The position numbers and the translations under genes are program-made. 19,402 nt of DNA from JADFNO01 sp965369945 (GTDB taxonomy: Bacteria > Planctomycetota > Phycisphaerae > Phycisphaerales > SM1A02), in assembly GCA_965369945.1 (NCBI GenBank), contig CBDUST010000054.1:1-19402 (forward strand). Reading direction: 5' to 3'. Position 1 is the first letter of the stretch. Each line of letters starts with the position of its first letter. Shown here piece after piece: positions 1 through 8,908 of this stretch. The notes beneath the pieces were generated by a model. It saw only the letters and a program-made list of their open reading frames with translations. It did no database searches and was not told where the DNA came from.

Positions 1-801
1 AGACTTCGGCTTGATCAAACTGAAGGATTATTCGGATCTCAGGAGCACGAAGGCGTGGTTGTCGCCGGATCACCGGAAGCAAGTGAACTCGTTCGACGCA
101 TTACGTTGCCGGCCGACCATGACGATCGCATGCCCGGGCGAGGCGAGCCACTCACCGAAGAACAGATCGCAACACTTATCTCGTGGATCGCCCAAGGCGC
201 GCTACTCGATGCAGATCCGCATATCACACGACAACCGACCGAGGCAGAGGAGCTTCAGCATGAATCGGTCGGTCAAGGTGAACCGTCCGATGAACTTGAT
301 CCTTGGCCTACGCTAACCCCACAGCAGCGCGCGACTCGCGATGCCGCGCTTGAACGGCTGCGAGATCGCGGCGCAATCGCCAAGCTCATTGCCGCTGACA
401 GTGATGCGGTTGAAGTGAGTTTCGCGTTGCTCGGCGATGATGTCACCGACGCGGATCTGAAGTTGTTGCGAGGTCTGGAGTCTTCATTGCGTTGGCTTGA
501 CCTGGCAAACACACGTGTCACCGATGACGGACTGGCTTTTGTTGGCCAGTTTGGCCAACTGCGGCGGTTATCGTTGCAACGGACGGCCGTGACGGATGCG
601 GCGCTGCCCAAGCTCGCTTCTCTAACACAACTGCAAATGCTCAATCTGCACACAACTGGCGTAAGCGACTCCGGAGTTCAGGCGCTACGGCCATTGGCCC
701 GGCTCAAGCGCCTTTACGTTTGGCAAACGAAGGTGACACCGACCGGTGTGGCCAGTCTGCAAGCAGCGATGCCCAATGTCGAGGTTACGTTGGGTGATTG
801 A
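1..801 (+). CDS. Planctomycete cytochrome-domain / leucine-rich-repeat protein (5' end missing)
   Basis: The frame is open from base 1, so the gene starts upstream of the window; the GTG at 55 is not a convincing start. The first residues (RLRLDQTEGLFG...VVVAGSPEASELVRRI...MPG) match the C-terminal half of the planctomycete cytochrome c domain (PSCyt1 type), in which an LRLD motif, a 'PGxPxxSxLxxRI' segment and an 'LTxxqIxxLxxWIxqGA' helix follow the heme site. The heme CxxCH itself would lie upstream and is not seen. After an acidic linker come about four leucine-rich repeats (roughly 435-790) of the pattern LxxLxxLxLxxTxVTDxGL, ending in NVEV. Such cytochrome/LRR combinations are common in planctomycetes, are probably periplasmic or surface exposed, and have no assigned function. 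The next gene on this strand is the PSCyt2/PSD1 gene at 1416. The gene ends in TGA at 799-801. Confidence 0.85.
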   Translation, partial: RLRLDQTEGLFGSQEHEGVVVAGSPEASELVRRITLPADHDDRMPGRGEPLTEEQIATLISWIAQGALLDADPHITRQPTEAEELQHESVGQGEPSDELDPWPTLTPQQRATRDAALERLRDRGAIAKLIAADSDAVEVSFALLGDDVTDADLKLLRGLESSLRWLDLANTRVTDDGLAFVGQFGQLRRLSLQRTAVTDAALPKLASLTQLQMLNLHTTGVSDSGVQALRPLARLKRLYVWQTKVTPTGVASLQAAMPNVEVTLGD

Positions 802-830
802 AACGATACAACCGAGTCAAGGCACTCTAA

Positions 831-932
831 CTCCCATCTCCCTTTGGGAGAAGGGCTGGGGGGGAGGGCGGCGCGCCGTGTTCGTAGGCGATCGAAGACC
901 CTCCCCCAAGCCCTCTCCCTGGGGGAGAGGGC
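831..932. repeat. Large imperfect inverted repeat of CCCTCTCCC type between convergent genes
   Basis: The left arm (831-868) and right arm (899-932) are imperfect reverse complements of about 35 nt, separated by about 30 nt. Each arm also folds on itself around CTCCC...GGGAG (for example CTCTCCCTGGGGGAGAG on the right). The element fills the gap between two convergent genes (stops at 801 and 933), so it could act as a two-way terminator. The form, a palindrome of palindromes rich in C-runs, resembles dispersed REP/MITE-like elements found in many bacterial genomes. Whether other copies exist in this genome cannot be seen here. Confidence 0.7.
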
Positions 933-1322
933 TTACGACGATTCCGATTGCGGCATTATTTGAGCGCCACATTCCGGGCAAGGGGACGAGAACACACCGC
1001 GCCGGTCGTATTCGCACATGGGACACAATCCCTTGGCCATGCGCTGCTGCGACTGAAGATGTCGATCCTTCAGCAACGCCATGCAGATGATTCCGATCAA
1101 GGATAGGAATGCGGTGAGCGCCCAAGCTGGATGCTGCTGCTTGGCTTTGAGGTAATAGACAAACCCGACAAAAAGCATCGCCATTCCGCCGAGCGCGCAA
1201 ACTGAACCGAGCCAAACCAAGGCTTCACTCTCCCAGATCATGGAGATCATCGGACCGCCATTCCCGAGAATGATGCCTGGGATACCCCATCGCAAGCTTG
1301 TGCGGTTGTGTTTCTCGATCAT
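933..1322 (-). CDS. Small membrane protein with C-terminal zinc ribbon
   Basis: This is a 129-residue protein. It has two hydrophobic segments (about residues 34-56, then about 67-86 containing the LTAFLSLIGIICMALL stretch). They are joined by the YYLKAKQQHPAWALTAF loop, a motif seen in many small bacterial membrane proteins of unknown function. A C-terminal zinc ribbon follows: CPMCEYDRRG, then CPECG. The start is the ATG at 1322, preceded by an AAAGGG-like ribosome binding site; an internal ATG (MISMIWES) is possible. It is transcribed divergently from the PSCyt/PSD1 gene and converges on the LRR gene. The architecture resembles the zinc-ribbon membrane proteins at 12794-16419, although its N-terminal part is not obviously homologous. 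Function unknown. Confidence 0.8.
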   Translation of the reverse strand: MIEKHNRTSLRWGIPGIILGNGGPMISMIWESEALVWLGSVCALGGMAMLFVGFVYYLKAKQQHPAWALTAFLSLIGIICMALLKDRHLQSQQRMAKGLCPMCEYDRRGVFSSPCPECGAQIMPQSESS

Positions 1323-1415
1323 GGATACCCTTTAGCGGCGAACATGCCGGGAACCTCTTTCAAACTCCCGCTTCGACCTGCTAGTATAGATGCCCTCGAC
1401 ATGGAGCTAGAGGGT

Positions 1416-4400
1416 ATGCGGGTCTTCGGGAACGGATTGTGGGTTCATCGAACGATGGGATTGCCAGCGGTCGCTGTAATCGCTACGACAATCGCCGGTG
1501 GGCTTTCAATACTGAAGGGCCAGGATCACGTTCCCGCTTCGACAGTTATCGATGGCAGCGAAGCGCAACCAGCCGACCTGATCCAGTTCAATCGTCAGAT
1601 TCGTCCGATCCTTTCTGAAAACTGCTTCCGATGCCACGGCAACGATCCGGGCGCACGGCAAGCGGATCTTCGGCTGGACTTACGGGATCGCGCAATTGCC
1701 GAGCTTGAAACCGGCGGCGCTGCGATCACCCCCGGAAATTCAAGTACCAGTAAACTCATCGCGCGCATCACCTCGGACGATGACGATTTTCGCATGCCTC
1801 CGCCGGAATCGGGCAAGACGCTCAGCGCCGACGAGATCGAGCTATTTGGTCAATGGATCGATCAAGGCGCACCGTGGCAACCGCATTGGTCTTTCATCAC
1901 ACCTCATCGACCCGACGAGCCGAGGACAAACGACCCCGGATGGGCGCGCAACGGTATCGACACGTTTGTTGCGGATCGCTTGGTGAGTGAAGGACTTGCC
2001 CCATCACCCGAGGCGAATCGCGCAACGCTGATTCGGCGTGTGACGTTCGATTTGACAGGACTCCCCCCCACTATCGACGAGATTGACGCCTTTCTGAGCG
2101 ACGACTCACTGAAGGCATACGAGAACGTTGTTGATCGACTGCTCGAATCTCCGCGCTACGGCGAACACATGGCCCGTTACTGGCTGGATGCGGCGCGTTA
2201 CGGCGACACGCATGGTCTGCATCTTGATAATAATCGATCAATGTGGCCGTGGCGAGATTGGGTCATCAACGCATACAACGCCAACATGCCGTTTGATCAG
2301 TTTACGATCGAACAGTTGGCGGGTGATTTGCTTCCGGACGCGACGATCGATCAGCGCATCGCCACCGGCTTCAATCGCAACAACGTCACGACGAGCGAAG
2401 GCGGTGCGATCGACGCCGAGTATCTCGTGAAGTACGCCGCCGACCGCGTCGAGACGACATCGACTGTTTGGATGGGATTGACGACCGGGTGCGCGCAATG
2501 TCACGATCATAAATTCGATCCCATCTCCCAAAAGGAGTATTACCAACTCTTCGCGTACTTCAATAACATCACCGAGAAGGCGATGGACGGCAATCGGCGT
2601 GATCCGCCGCCGATCGTCCGCGCGCCTTCGTCCGAGGCCTCAGCCAAGCTCGAATTGATGCGAGCTCAAATTAGTTCGCACGAGACTGAACTTGACGCGC
2701 CAATGCCGGAGGTTGATGCCGCACAGGCTCAATGGCAGCGCAAATGGCGGCAACAATGGAATGAGCGTTGGATCGTTCTCGATCCCACGGCGTTTGTATC
2801 AACGGGCGGGTCGACGTTGACGAAATTGGATGACCACTCTTTGCTCGCTGAGGGTGAGAACCCGGCCAAGGACACCTATCAGATCACCGCGAGATTTGAT
2901 GGGACTGACCTGAGGATCGTGCGACTTGAGGCGCTGACTGACGACAAGCTGCCTAGCACCGGTCCTGGTCGAGCACCGAACGCCAACTTTGTTCTCAGTG
3001 AGATCGAAGCTGAAATCGTGTCAATTGCTGATTCGGAGCGGCGAGAACCCATCGAGTTCGTTGGCGCGGCCGCTGATCACGAGCAGATGAACGGACCGTT
3101 TTTGGTTTCGGCCGCGATTGATGGAATTATCGACAACACCAACGGCTGGGCGGTTGAAGGATTCAAGCGCAGGGAGAATCGCACAGCGCTGTTCCTTTCG
3201 CGCGACCCCTTTGGATATGAAGGCGGGACGGAACTTCGTATCCGCTTGCGCTTCGAGACGCATTTCACGCAACATGGGATTGGGCGCGTACGACTTGCAG
3301 TCAGCAGCGATAAAGATCTCGCGCCGGCTCTTGCGCCATCCGAATTCGGACCCTGGCATATGATCGGTCCGTTCCGCGCCAATGACGGCAAGGAGGCATA
3401 CAAACTGCCGTTCGGGCCCGAGCAACAGCTTGATGCAATCGATCTGACGTCGACGTATCAGGATGGCAAACTGACCTGGACTGAGCAAAGCGAGTTTGTG
3501 GACGAGACCGTTCATATGCTCAAGGGCGACTCATGTGCCACGTATCTATATAGAACAGTGGACGCAGCGACCGCTCGGCGAATGGAGCTATCACTTGGAA
3601 GTGATGATGCGATCAAGGTCTGGCTCAACGGCCGCGTCGTTCATGACAACTTCGTCGCGCGCCGTGTCGCGCCGAATCAGGATCGCATCACGATCGATCT
3701 GGATGCCGGTCCGAATCATCTGCTGATGAAGATCGTGAACATCACCGGCGGATATGGGTTTTATTTCCGCAAGGCAAGTGAAGATTCCGGGGGCGAATTC
3801 CTGAAGATTGTCGATCTGCTTGCCACGGAGGAAACCGATCTTGACCCCCAAGAACAAGACGTGCTACGTCGGTATTACCGTCGAAACCATTCCCCACAAC
3901 TTAAAGAAGTGTATGACGCACTTCAGACGCTGCGCGGCGACGCGGAGGAACTGCTCAAGACGCTTCCGATCACGTTGGTGATGCAGGAGCGTGATGATCG
4001 TCGGCAAACCTATGTCCTCAATCGAGGCGAATACGATCAGCCGCGCGACAAGGTTTCGCCCGGAGTTCCGGCAGTACTGGCCGCTTCCATTGAGCGTTCG
4101 CCGACCGATCGGCTGGGGCTCGCGCGATGGCTTGTTGATCAGGATCATCCACTGACGGCCCGCGTGACGGTAAACCGACTGTGGCAGCAACTATTCGGCG
4201 TCGGACTGGTCAAGACAGCCGAGGACTTCGGCTCGCAGGGCGAATGGCCGAGTCACCCCAAACTCTTGGATTGGTTGGCGTGTGAATTGATCGATAACGG
4301 CTGGGATATCAAACACATGCTCAGGCTCATGGTAACAAGCGCCACTTATCGACAATCGTCGCACCTTACACCTCAGCTGCACCGGATTGATCCGGAGAAT

Positions 4401-5057
4401 CGACTGCTTGGGCGTGGCCCCCGTTTCCGTCTGGATGCTGAGTCGATCCGCGATAGCGCGCTGGCGATCAGCGGACTGCTTGTCGAAGAACTCGGTGGAC
4501 CGAGTGTCAGACCCTACCAGCCTGAGGGACTGTGGAAGGCCGTCGCGTATCCAGACAGCGACACTCAGGTGTTTAAGAAGGATGAAGGTGAGGCGCAATA
4601 TCGTCGCAGCCTTTATACCTATTGGAAACGAACCAGCCCGCCGCCGAACATGACGGCATTTGATGCACCGTCGCGTGAGACGTGCACGGTTCGTCGACCT
4701 CGGACCAACACGCCGTTGCAGGCGCTGATTCTTTTGAATGATCCGCAGTTCGTGGAGGCGGCCCGAGCACTCGCCCAGCGCGCGATGCTGGATGTGGAAG
4801 CATCACCTGAGGCCCGCATCGTGCGAGTGTTTCGACTGGTCACGGCAAGACCGCCAACCGAAATCGAGCGCAACATCATGTTGGACCTCTACTACAGCCA
4901 GTTGCGTGACTTTGAAGACAATCGTGACGCAGCTACCCAACTCCTTTCGGTTGGAGATTCACCGCGCGATGAAACACTCGATGTCGCTGAACATGCAGCG
5001 ATGCTCAATGTCGCTGCAACGATCCTAAGTCTTGATGAAGCTGTGACGAAGGGATAA
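1416..5057 (+). CDS. PSCyt1-PSCyt2-PSD1 planctomycete multidomain cytochrome protein (DUF1549/DUF1553)
   Basis: This is an exported protein of about 1213 residues. An N-terminal hydrophobic signal (residues about 14-32) is followed by a planctomycete cytochrome c domain with heme motif C70-FR-C73-H74. Next is a PSCyt2/DUF1549 domain (about 170-400) that carries a second CxxCH at C359-AQ-C362-H363. A helical, probably coiled stretch comes next, then a beta-rich middle part with an LEALTDDKLPSTGPGRAPN motif near 505, a WHMIGPF motif near 647 and a jelly-roll-like segment near 725-760 (GSDDAIKVWLNG). Last is the PSD1/DUF1553 domain (about 895-1120, including RVTVNRLWQQLFG and RRPRTNTPLQAL). These fusions are planctomycete hallmarks with no settled biochemical role; the heme sites suggest electron transfer outside the cytoplasm. 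Start chosen at ATG 1416, with GGAG 9 nt upstream. ATG 1401, 10 nt after a TATAGA box at 1385-1390, is a real alternative. The DUF1501 gene follows after 3 nt. Confidence 0.9.
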   Translation: MRVFGNGLWVHRTMGLPAVAVIATTIAGGLSILKGQDHVPASTVIDGSEAQPADLIQFNRQIRPILSENCFRCHGNDPGARQADLRLDLRDRAIAELETGGAAITPGNSSTSKLIARITSDDDDFRMPPPESGKTLSADEIELFGQWIDQGAPWQPHWSFITPHRPDEPRTNDPGWARNGIDTFVADRLVSEGLAPSPEANRATLIRRVTFDLTGLPPTIDEIDAFLSDDSLKAYENVVDRLLESPRYGEHMARYWLDAARYGDTHGLHLDNNRSMWPWRDWVINAYNANMPFDQFTIEQLAGDLLPDATIDQRIATGFNRNNVTTSEGGAIDAEYLVKYAADRVETTSTVWMGLTTGCAQCHDHKFDPISQKEYYQLFAYFNNITEKAMDGNRRDPPPIVRAPSSEASAKLELMRAQISSHETELDAPMPEVDAAQAQWQRKWRQQWNERWIVLDPTAFVSTGGSTLTKLDDHSLLAEGENPAKDTYQITARFDGTDLRIVRLEALTDDKLPSTGPGRAPNANFVLSEIEAEIVSIADSERREPIEFVGAAADHEQMNGPFLVSAAIDGIIDNTNGWAVEGFKRRENRTALFLSRDPFGYEGGTELRIRLRFETHFTQHGIGRVRLAVSSDKDLAPALAPSEFGPWHMIGPFRANDGKEAYKLPFGPEQQLDAIDLTSTYQDGKLTWTEQSEFVDETVHMLKGDSCATYLYRTVDAATARRMELSLGSDDAIKVWLNGRVVHDNFVARRVAPNQDRITIDLDAGPNHLLMKIVNITGGYGFYFRKASEDSGGEFLKIVDLLATEETDLDPQEQDVLRRYYRRNHSPQLKEVYDALQTLRGDAEELLKTLPITLVMQERDDRRQTYVLNRGEYDQPRDKVSPGVPAVLAASIERSPTDRLGLARWLVDQDHPLTARVTVNRLWQQLFGVGLVKTAEDFGSQGEWPSHPKLLDWLACELIDNGWDIKHMLRLMVTSATYRQSSHLTPQLHRIDPENRLLGRGPRFRLDAESIRDSALAISGLLVEELGGPSVRPYQPEGLWKAVAYPDSDTQVFKKDEGEAQYRRSLYTYWKRTSPPPNMTAFDAPSRETCTVRRPRTNTPLQALILLNDPQFVEAARALAQRAMLDVEASPEARIVRVFRLVTARPPTEIERNIMLDLYYSQLRDFEDNRDAATQLLSVGDSPRDETLDVAEHAAMLNVAATILSLDEAVTKG

Positions 5058-5060
5058 CCC

Positions 5061-6524
5061 ATGGACCCGCTTTGGGACAATCGCTTTTTGGAGACTCGCA
5101 GGCAGTTCTTTGGGCGCGCAGCGTCCGGCATCGGCGTTGCGGCGCTGGCGTCGCTGATTGATCCGCAGCTGTTGGCGGGTGACATCGATATCGACCGATC
5201 AATTTCACAGCGCCCACTACCGCCCCACTTCGCGCCCAAGGCCAAGCGCGTTATCTATCTCTTTCAATCCGGTGCGCCGTCGCAGCTTGATTTGTTCGAT
5301 TACAAACCGACGATGAAGTCTCACTTCGATGAGGATTTCCCCGAGTCGATTCGCATGGGACAGCGTCTGACCACGATGACTTCAGGCCAGGATCGATTCC
5401 CCATCGCGCCGTCGATCTTCAAGTTCAAACAGCACGGCCGATGCGGCGCGTGGGTCAGCGATTTACTGCCAAATACGGCAAAAATCGTCGACGATATCAC
5501 GTTCATCAAGACCGTTCATACCGAAGCGATCAATCATGACCCCGGAATCACATACATACAAACGGGTCATCAACAGCCGGGCCGTCCCAGCATGGGCGCG
5601 TGGATCAGCTACGGATTGGGGAGCGAGAATACGGATCTGCCTTCGTTTGTCGTTTTGATCTCACAGGGCAGCGCCAAGCGTCCCTCACAGGCGCTCTTCT
5701 CACGTCTGTGGGGAACGGGATTCTTGCCGTCGGAACATCAAGGGGTGCGATTCCGTTCGATCGGTGACCCCGTGCTGTATTTATCGAATCCGCCGGGGGT
5801 CGAGCGCCAGGGGCGACGAAAGATGCTCGATGCCTTGGCGGAATTGAATCAGGAACAACTCAAGCGGGTGGGCGATCCGGAGATCAATGCGCGTATCGCA
5901 GCTGCTGAACTCGCCTATCGCATGCAACTTTCAGTGCCCGGCCTGACCGACCTCTCCGACGAGCCGCAAGACACGTTCGATCTATACGGCGAAGAAGCGC
6001 GCAAGCCCGGCACGTATGCCGCCAACTGTCTGCTGGCACGGCGGCTGGCTGAGCGCGGCGTGCGGTTCATTCAACTGTATCACCGCGGATGGGATCAGCA
6101 CGGCGATTTGCCTAGCGATATCCGCCTGCAATGCGGCGATGTCGACCAAGGTTCCGCTGCACTCGTTCTCGACCTCAAACGACGAGGCATGCTTGAGGAC
6201 ACACTTGTGATCTGGGGCGGCGAATTCGGGCGCACGATTTACTGCCAGGGGCCGCTATCTGAAACGAGCTACGGCCGAGATCACCATCCGCGCTGCTTTA
6301 CCGTGTGGATGGCCGGGGGTGGGATCAAGAAGGGGCTCACCTACGGGAAAACGGACGAGTTCAGCTACAACATCGTTGAGAATCCCGTCCACATTCATGA
6401 CCTCAATGCAACGATCATGCATTGCCTGGGCGTGAATCACGAACGACTCACCTATCGCCACCAAGGCCGTGACTTCAGACTCACCGACGTACACGGCAAC
6501 GTCATTCATGATCTGTTGACGTGA
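5061..6524 (+). CDS. DUF1501 family protein, Tat-exported
   Basis: The protein has 487 residues, a normal length for DUF1501. The N-terminus carries a twin-arginine motif (R13-R14, TRRQFFGRA) followed by a hydrophobic stretch (GIGVAALASLI), so export in folded form through Tat is likely. Family landmarks are visible in order: RVIYLFQSGAPSQLDLFDYK, HTEAINHDPG, GRPSMGAWISYGLG, HRGWDQHG, WGGEFGRT, GRDHHPRCF and the C-terminal HDLNATIMHCLG. DUF1501 proteins have a sulfatase/alkaline-phosphatase-like fold, but many lack a proven activity. The gene starts 3 nt after the PSD1 stop, the usual PSD1-DUF1501 pairing in planctomycetes, so the two are almost certainly co-transcribed and act in the same extracytoplasmic process, perhaps polymer degradation (inference). 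The start ATG at 5061 is preceded by AAGGG. Confidence 0.92.
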   Translation: MDPLWDNRFLETRRQFFGRAASGIGVAALASLIDPQLLAGDIDIDRSISQRPLPPHFAPKAKRVIYLFQSGAPSQLDLFDYKPTMKSHFDEDFPESIRMGQRLTTMTSGQDRFPIAPSIFKFKQHGRCGAWVSDLLPNTAKIVDDITFIKTVHTEAINHDPGITYIQTGHQQPGRPSMGAWISYGLGSENTDLPSFVVLISQGSAKRPSQALFSRLWGTGFLPSEHQGVRFRSIGDPVLYLSNPPGVERQGRRKMLDALAELNQEQLKRVGDPEINARIAAAELAYRMQLSVPGLTDLSDEPQDTFDLYGEEARKPGTYAANCLLARRLAERGVRFIQLYHRGWDQHGDLPSDIRLQCGDVDQGSAALVLDLKRRGMLEDTLVIWGGEFGRTIYCQGPLSETSYGRDHHPRCFTVWMAGGGIKKGLTYGKTDEFSYNIVENPVHIHDLNATIMHCLGVNHERLTYRHQGRDFRLTDVHGNVIHDLLT

Positions 6525-6563
6525 TCGTGAGTTGGTGAGACGCGCTGCAACGCTAGCCTCAAG

Positions 6564-6580
6564 GATCGGGCATGCCGATC
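6564..6580. promoter_or_regulatory. Perfect palindrome GATCGG-N5-CCGATC upstream of lut operon
   Basis: Six-base arms (6564-6569 and 6575-6580) flank GCATG. It lies about 40 nt upstream of the proposed -35 box of lutA. It could be an operator or a small hairpin ending the DUF1501 transcript. It does not match the TGGT-N-ACCA core expected for an LldR/GntR operator, so no regulator is proposed. Confidence 0.25.
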
Positions 6581-6618
6581 ACAGTCCGCACGTGATTCTG
6601 CGAACAACGTTCCCACAC

Positions 6619-6646
6619 TTGTAAGCCACCCAGTATCAGCTATGTT
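6619..6646 (+). promoter_or_regulatory. Candidate sigma70-type promoter of lutABC
   Basis: TTGTAA (6619-6624) and TATGTT (6641-6646) are separated by 16 nt, each matching the consensus at 4 of 6 positions. A start of transcription near 6654 would give a short leader carrying the AAGGA ribosome binding site (6658-6662) of lutA. This is assigned by pattern only. Confidence 0.35.
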
Positions 6647-6671
6647 CCTGCGAGCATAAGGACGGTGACCG

Positions 6672-7418
6672 GTGACGATCGCGTTGTTTATCACGTGCCT
6701 GACTGACCAGTTCTATCCGCGCAGCGGTATCGCCGTCGTCAAAGTGCTGGAACATCTCGGCCATCGAGTCATCTTTCCAGAAGCGCAAACTTGCTGTGGG
6801 CAACCGCTGTTCAACAACGGCTATCACGCCGATGCTCGTGACTTGGCGCGGCGGATGATTCGCATCTTTGGCGAATATGAAACGATCGTCACACCCTCCG
6901 CCTCATGCGCGGCAATGATTCGCCAACACTGTCCCTCGTTGTTTGAAGAGGATAGTGACGATCGAGCCCAATCCGAAGCGCTGGCTAAGAAGACGTACGA
7001 ATTCGTCGAGTATCTCGTGAAAGTACACGATGTCGACCTTCGCGCACTTGGGGTAACTTGGCAAGGCCGGGCGACGTATCACTATTCCTGCCACCTTCGC
7101 GACCTTGGAATTCGCGATGAGTCGGAGCAGCTCATTGGTCAGGTACAGGGTATGGGCTATCACCCACTTTCGCAGCCTCAACAATGCTGTGGATTTGGAG
7201 GAACGTTCGCTGTGAAGTATCCGCAGATTTCCACAGCGATGGTGCGCGACAAAGTTGAAGACATCCGCGCGACCGGCGCTGGGACACTTCTCTGCAACGA
7301 AGCCGGATGCTCGATGAACATTGCCGGGGCATGTCGACGTGGCGGATTGGACATTCGCACTAAGAGCCTGGCGGAAATCATCGCCGAAGGACTCGGTTTG
7401 TTGAAGGGCGAGTCGTGA
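6672..7418 (+). CDS. lutA: L-lactate utilization protein LutA (cysteine-rich CCG-domain Fe-S subunit)
   Basis: The 248-residue protein has the two cysteine-rich CCG domains of the LutA/YkgE family. The first holds C9, the CCGQP motif at C41-C42 and SC79AAM; the second holds YHYSC139HLRDLG, CCGFGG at C171-C172 and LCNEAGC (C207, C212). Such domains bind iron-sulfur clusters in LutA, GlpC and heterodisulfide reductases. With LutB and LutC it forms the cytoplasmic complex that oxidises L-lactate to pyruvate. The start is the GTG at 6672, with AAGGA 9 nt upstream. The stop overlaps the lutB start by 4 nt (GTGA), which implies translational coupling. All expected cysteines are present, so the protein should be functional. 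Confidence 0.93.
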   Translation: MTIALFITCLTDQFYPRSGIAVVKVLEHLGHRVIFPEAQTCCGQPLFNNGYHADARDLARRMIRIFGEYETIVTPSASCAAMIRQHCPSLFEEDSDDRAQSEALAKKTYEFVEYLVKVHDVDLRALGVTWQGRATYHYSCHLRDLGIRDESEQLIGQVQGMGYHPLSQPQQCCGFGGTFAVKYPQISTAMVRDKVEDIRATGAGTLLCNEAGCSMNIAGACRRGGLDIRTKSLAEIIAEGLGLLKGES

Positions 7419-8908
7419 GCACCTCCAGCGTCCACGCTCCGAAGGATCCACTCAATCCGCAACTTCCGTTTTCCATGGAAGATCGAGTCCAACGCGCGAT
7501 CGAAGATGTGCAACTACAACAATTTGTTGAGAACGCAACCAGCGTCAAAGATAGTGGGCGCATAGAAACCTGCCGCGAAGCGTTCGGCGAACGATACGAC
7601 GCGATGCGCCGTCACGCTGGACGGATCAAGCAGCACACCCTCGATCATCTTGATGTGTATCTCGAGCAGTTTATCGACCAGGCAGGACGGGCCGGCGCCA
7701 AACTTCACTTTGCCGCCGATGCCGAAGAAGCCCGAGCTATTGGAATCTCTATTGCGCAGGCGAACGATTGTCGACGATGCGTCAAGAGCAAGTCGATGGT
7801 AACCGAGGAGATCGGTCTCGTTCGAGCAATGGAGGGTGCTGGGATCGAAACGATCGAAACCGATCTCGGTGAATTCATCATTCAGCTCGATCGAGACGCA
7901 CCGGCTCACATCGTGATGCCGATGATCCACAAGGATCGCGGCTCTGTGGCTCGCGCCTTTGAGCGTGAACTTGGGGTCCAATACACCGATGATCCACAGC
8001 AGCTTACGCAAATCGCCCGAGACTACATGCGACAGAAGTTCAAGGAGGCGGATCTGGGTATCAGCGGCGCGAACTTCCTGATCGCCGAGACGGGCGCTAT
8101 CGTCCTATGCACCAACGAAGGCAACGGCGGACTAACGGTGGGTCTGCCGCGCGTACATATCGCGTACGTCGGCATCGAGAAACTGATTCCCCGCACTGAA
8201 CATCTGCCGGTGTTCCTGAAGTTGCTGGCCCGCAGCGCGACCGGTCAGGCTTTGACGGTTTACACAACGATCCTCGCCGGTCCACGGCGTGACTTTGAGC
8301 ACGATGGGCCGGAGCAAATGCACGTTATCCTTGTCGATCACGGGCGCACGCAGACATTGCGATCTCCAACGCGCCCAATGCTGCGCTGCATTCGATGCGG
8401 AGCGTGCCTCAATGCGTGCCCGGTGTATCGCAAGGTTGGAGGCGGGCACGCCTACGGTGCAGTCTATTCCGGCCCAATCGGTGCGGTCATCACGCCGCTC
8501 ATGAAGGGACTGCACAATTACCCCGACCTTCCGCACGTCAGTTCGCTGTGCGGCGCCTGTCACGAAGCGTGCCCCGTCGATATCGATATTCCTGAGCAGC
8601 TCATCATGCTTCGCCGTGAGATGGTTGACAAGCGAATCACGCCAATCTCGGGGCGCTTGGCTTTCAGAGTATGGAGTTCCATTCTAAAACGACCGTTGCT
8701 GTATCGGTTCTCGACGCGCGTTGTCGGGTCGATCCTTCGACGCTTGGCCCGCACAACACATAACGGAAAACACGCCGATCATCAGCGATGGATCAAACGA
8801 GGCCCGGGGCCATTGCGCGCGTGGACCGCCGATCGTGACTTCCCGGCACCTGCGTCCACCAGCTTCCGATATTGGTGGCGAAAGAGCGGGCGGGAGCGAT
8901 CACGATGA
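7415..8908 (+). CDS. lutB: L-lactate utilization iron-sulfur protein LutB
   Basis: The 497-residue protein has an N-terminal LUD-type domain (about 60-310, with GISGANFLIAETGAIVL and TNEGNGGL). A ferredoxin-like region follows with two [4Fe-4S] binding motifs: C325-IR-C328-GA-C331-LNA-C335-P and C379-GA-C382-HEA-C386-P. This is the full LutB/YkgF arrangement, with a basic C-terminal tail of about 95 residues. The protein relays electrons in L-lactate oxidation with LutA and LutC. The start is GTG at 7415, inside the last codons of lutA; the stop TGA overlaps the ATG of lutC. No lactate permease or GntR regulator gene is adjacent, so uptake and regulation must be encoded elsewhere or work differently. 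Confidence 0.93.
   Translation: MSTSSVHAPKDPLNPQLPFSMEDRVQRAIEDVQLQQFVENATSVKDSGRIETCREAFGERYDAMRRHAGRIKQHTLDHLDVYLEQFIDQAGRAGAKLHFAADAEEARAIGISIAQANDCRRCVKSKSMVTEEIGLVRAMEGAGIETIETDLGEFIIQLDRDAPAHIVMPMIHKDRGSVARAFERELGVQYTDDPQQLTQIARDYMRQKFKEADLGISGANFLIAETGAIVLCTNEGNGGLTVGLPRVHIAYVGIEKLIPRTEHLPVFLKLLARSATGQALTVYTTILAGPRRDFEHDGPEQMHVILVDHGRTQTLRSPTRPMLRCIRCGACLNACPVYRKVGGGHAYGAVYSGPIGAVITPLMKGLHNYPDLPHVSSLCGACHEACPVDIDIPEQLIMLRREMVDKRITPISGRLAFRVWSSILKRPLLYRFSTRVVGSILRRLARTTHNGKHADHQRWIKRGPGPLRAWTADRDFPAPASTSFRYWWRKSGRERSR

Noticed and set aside
1308..1415. Start of the PSCyt/PSD1 gene at GTG 1308
   Set aside because: It overlaps the start of the divergent zinc-ribbon gene and would put about 50 residues before the signal peptide; ATG 1416 or 1401 fits better.
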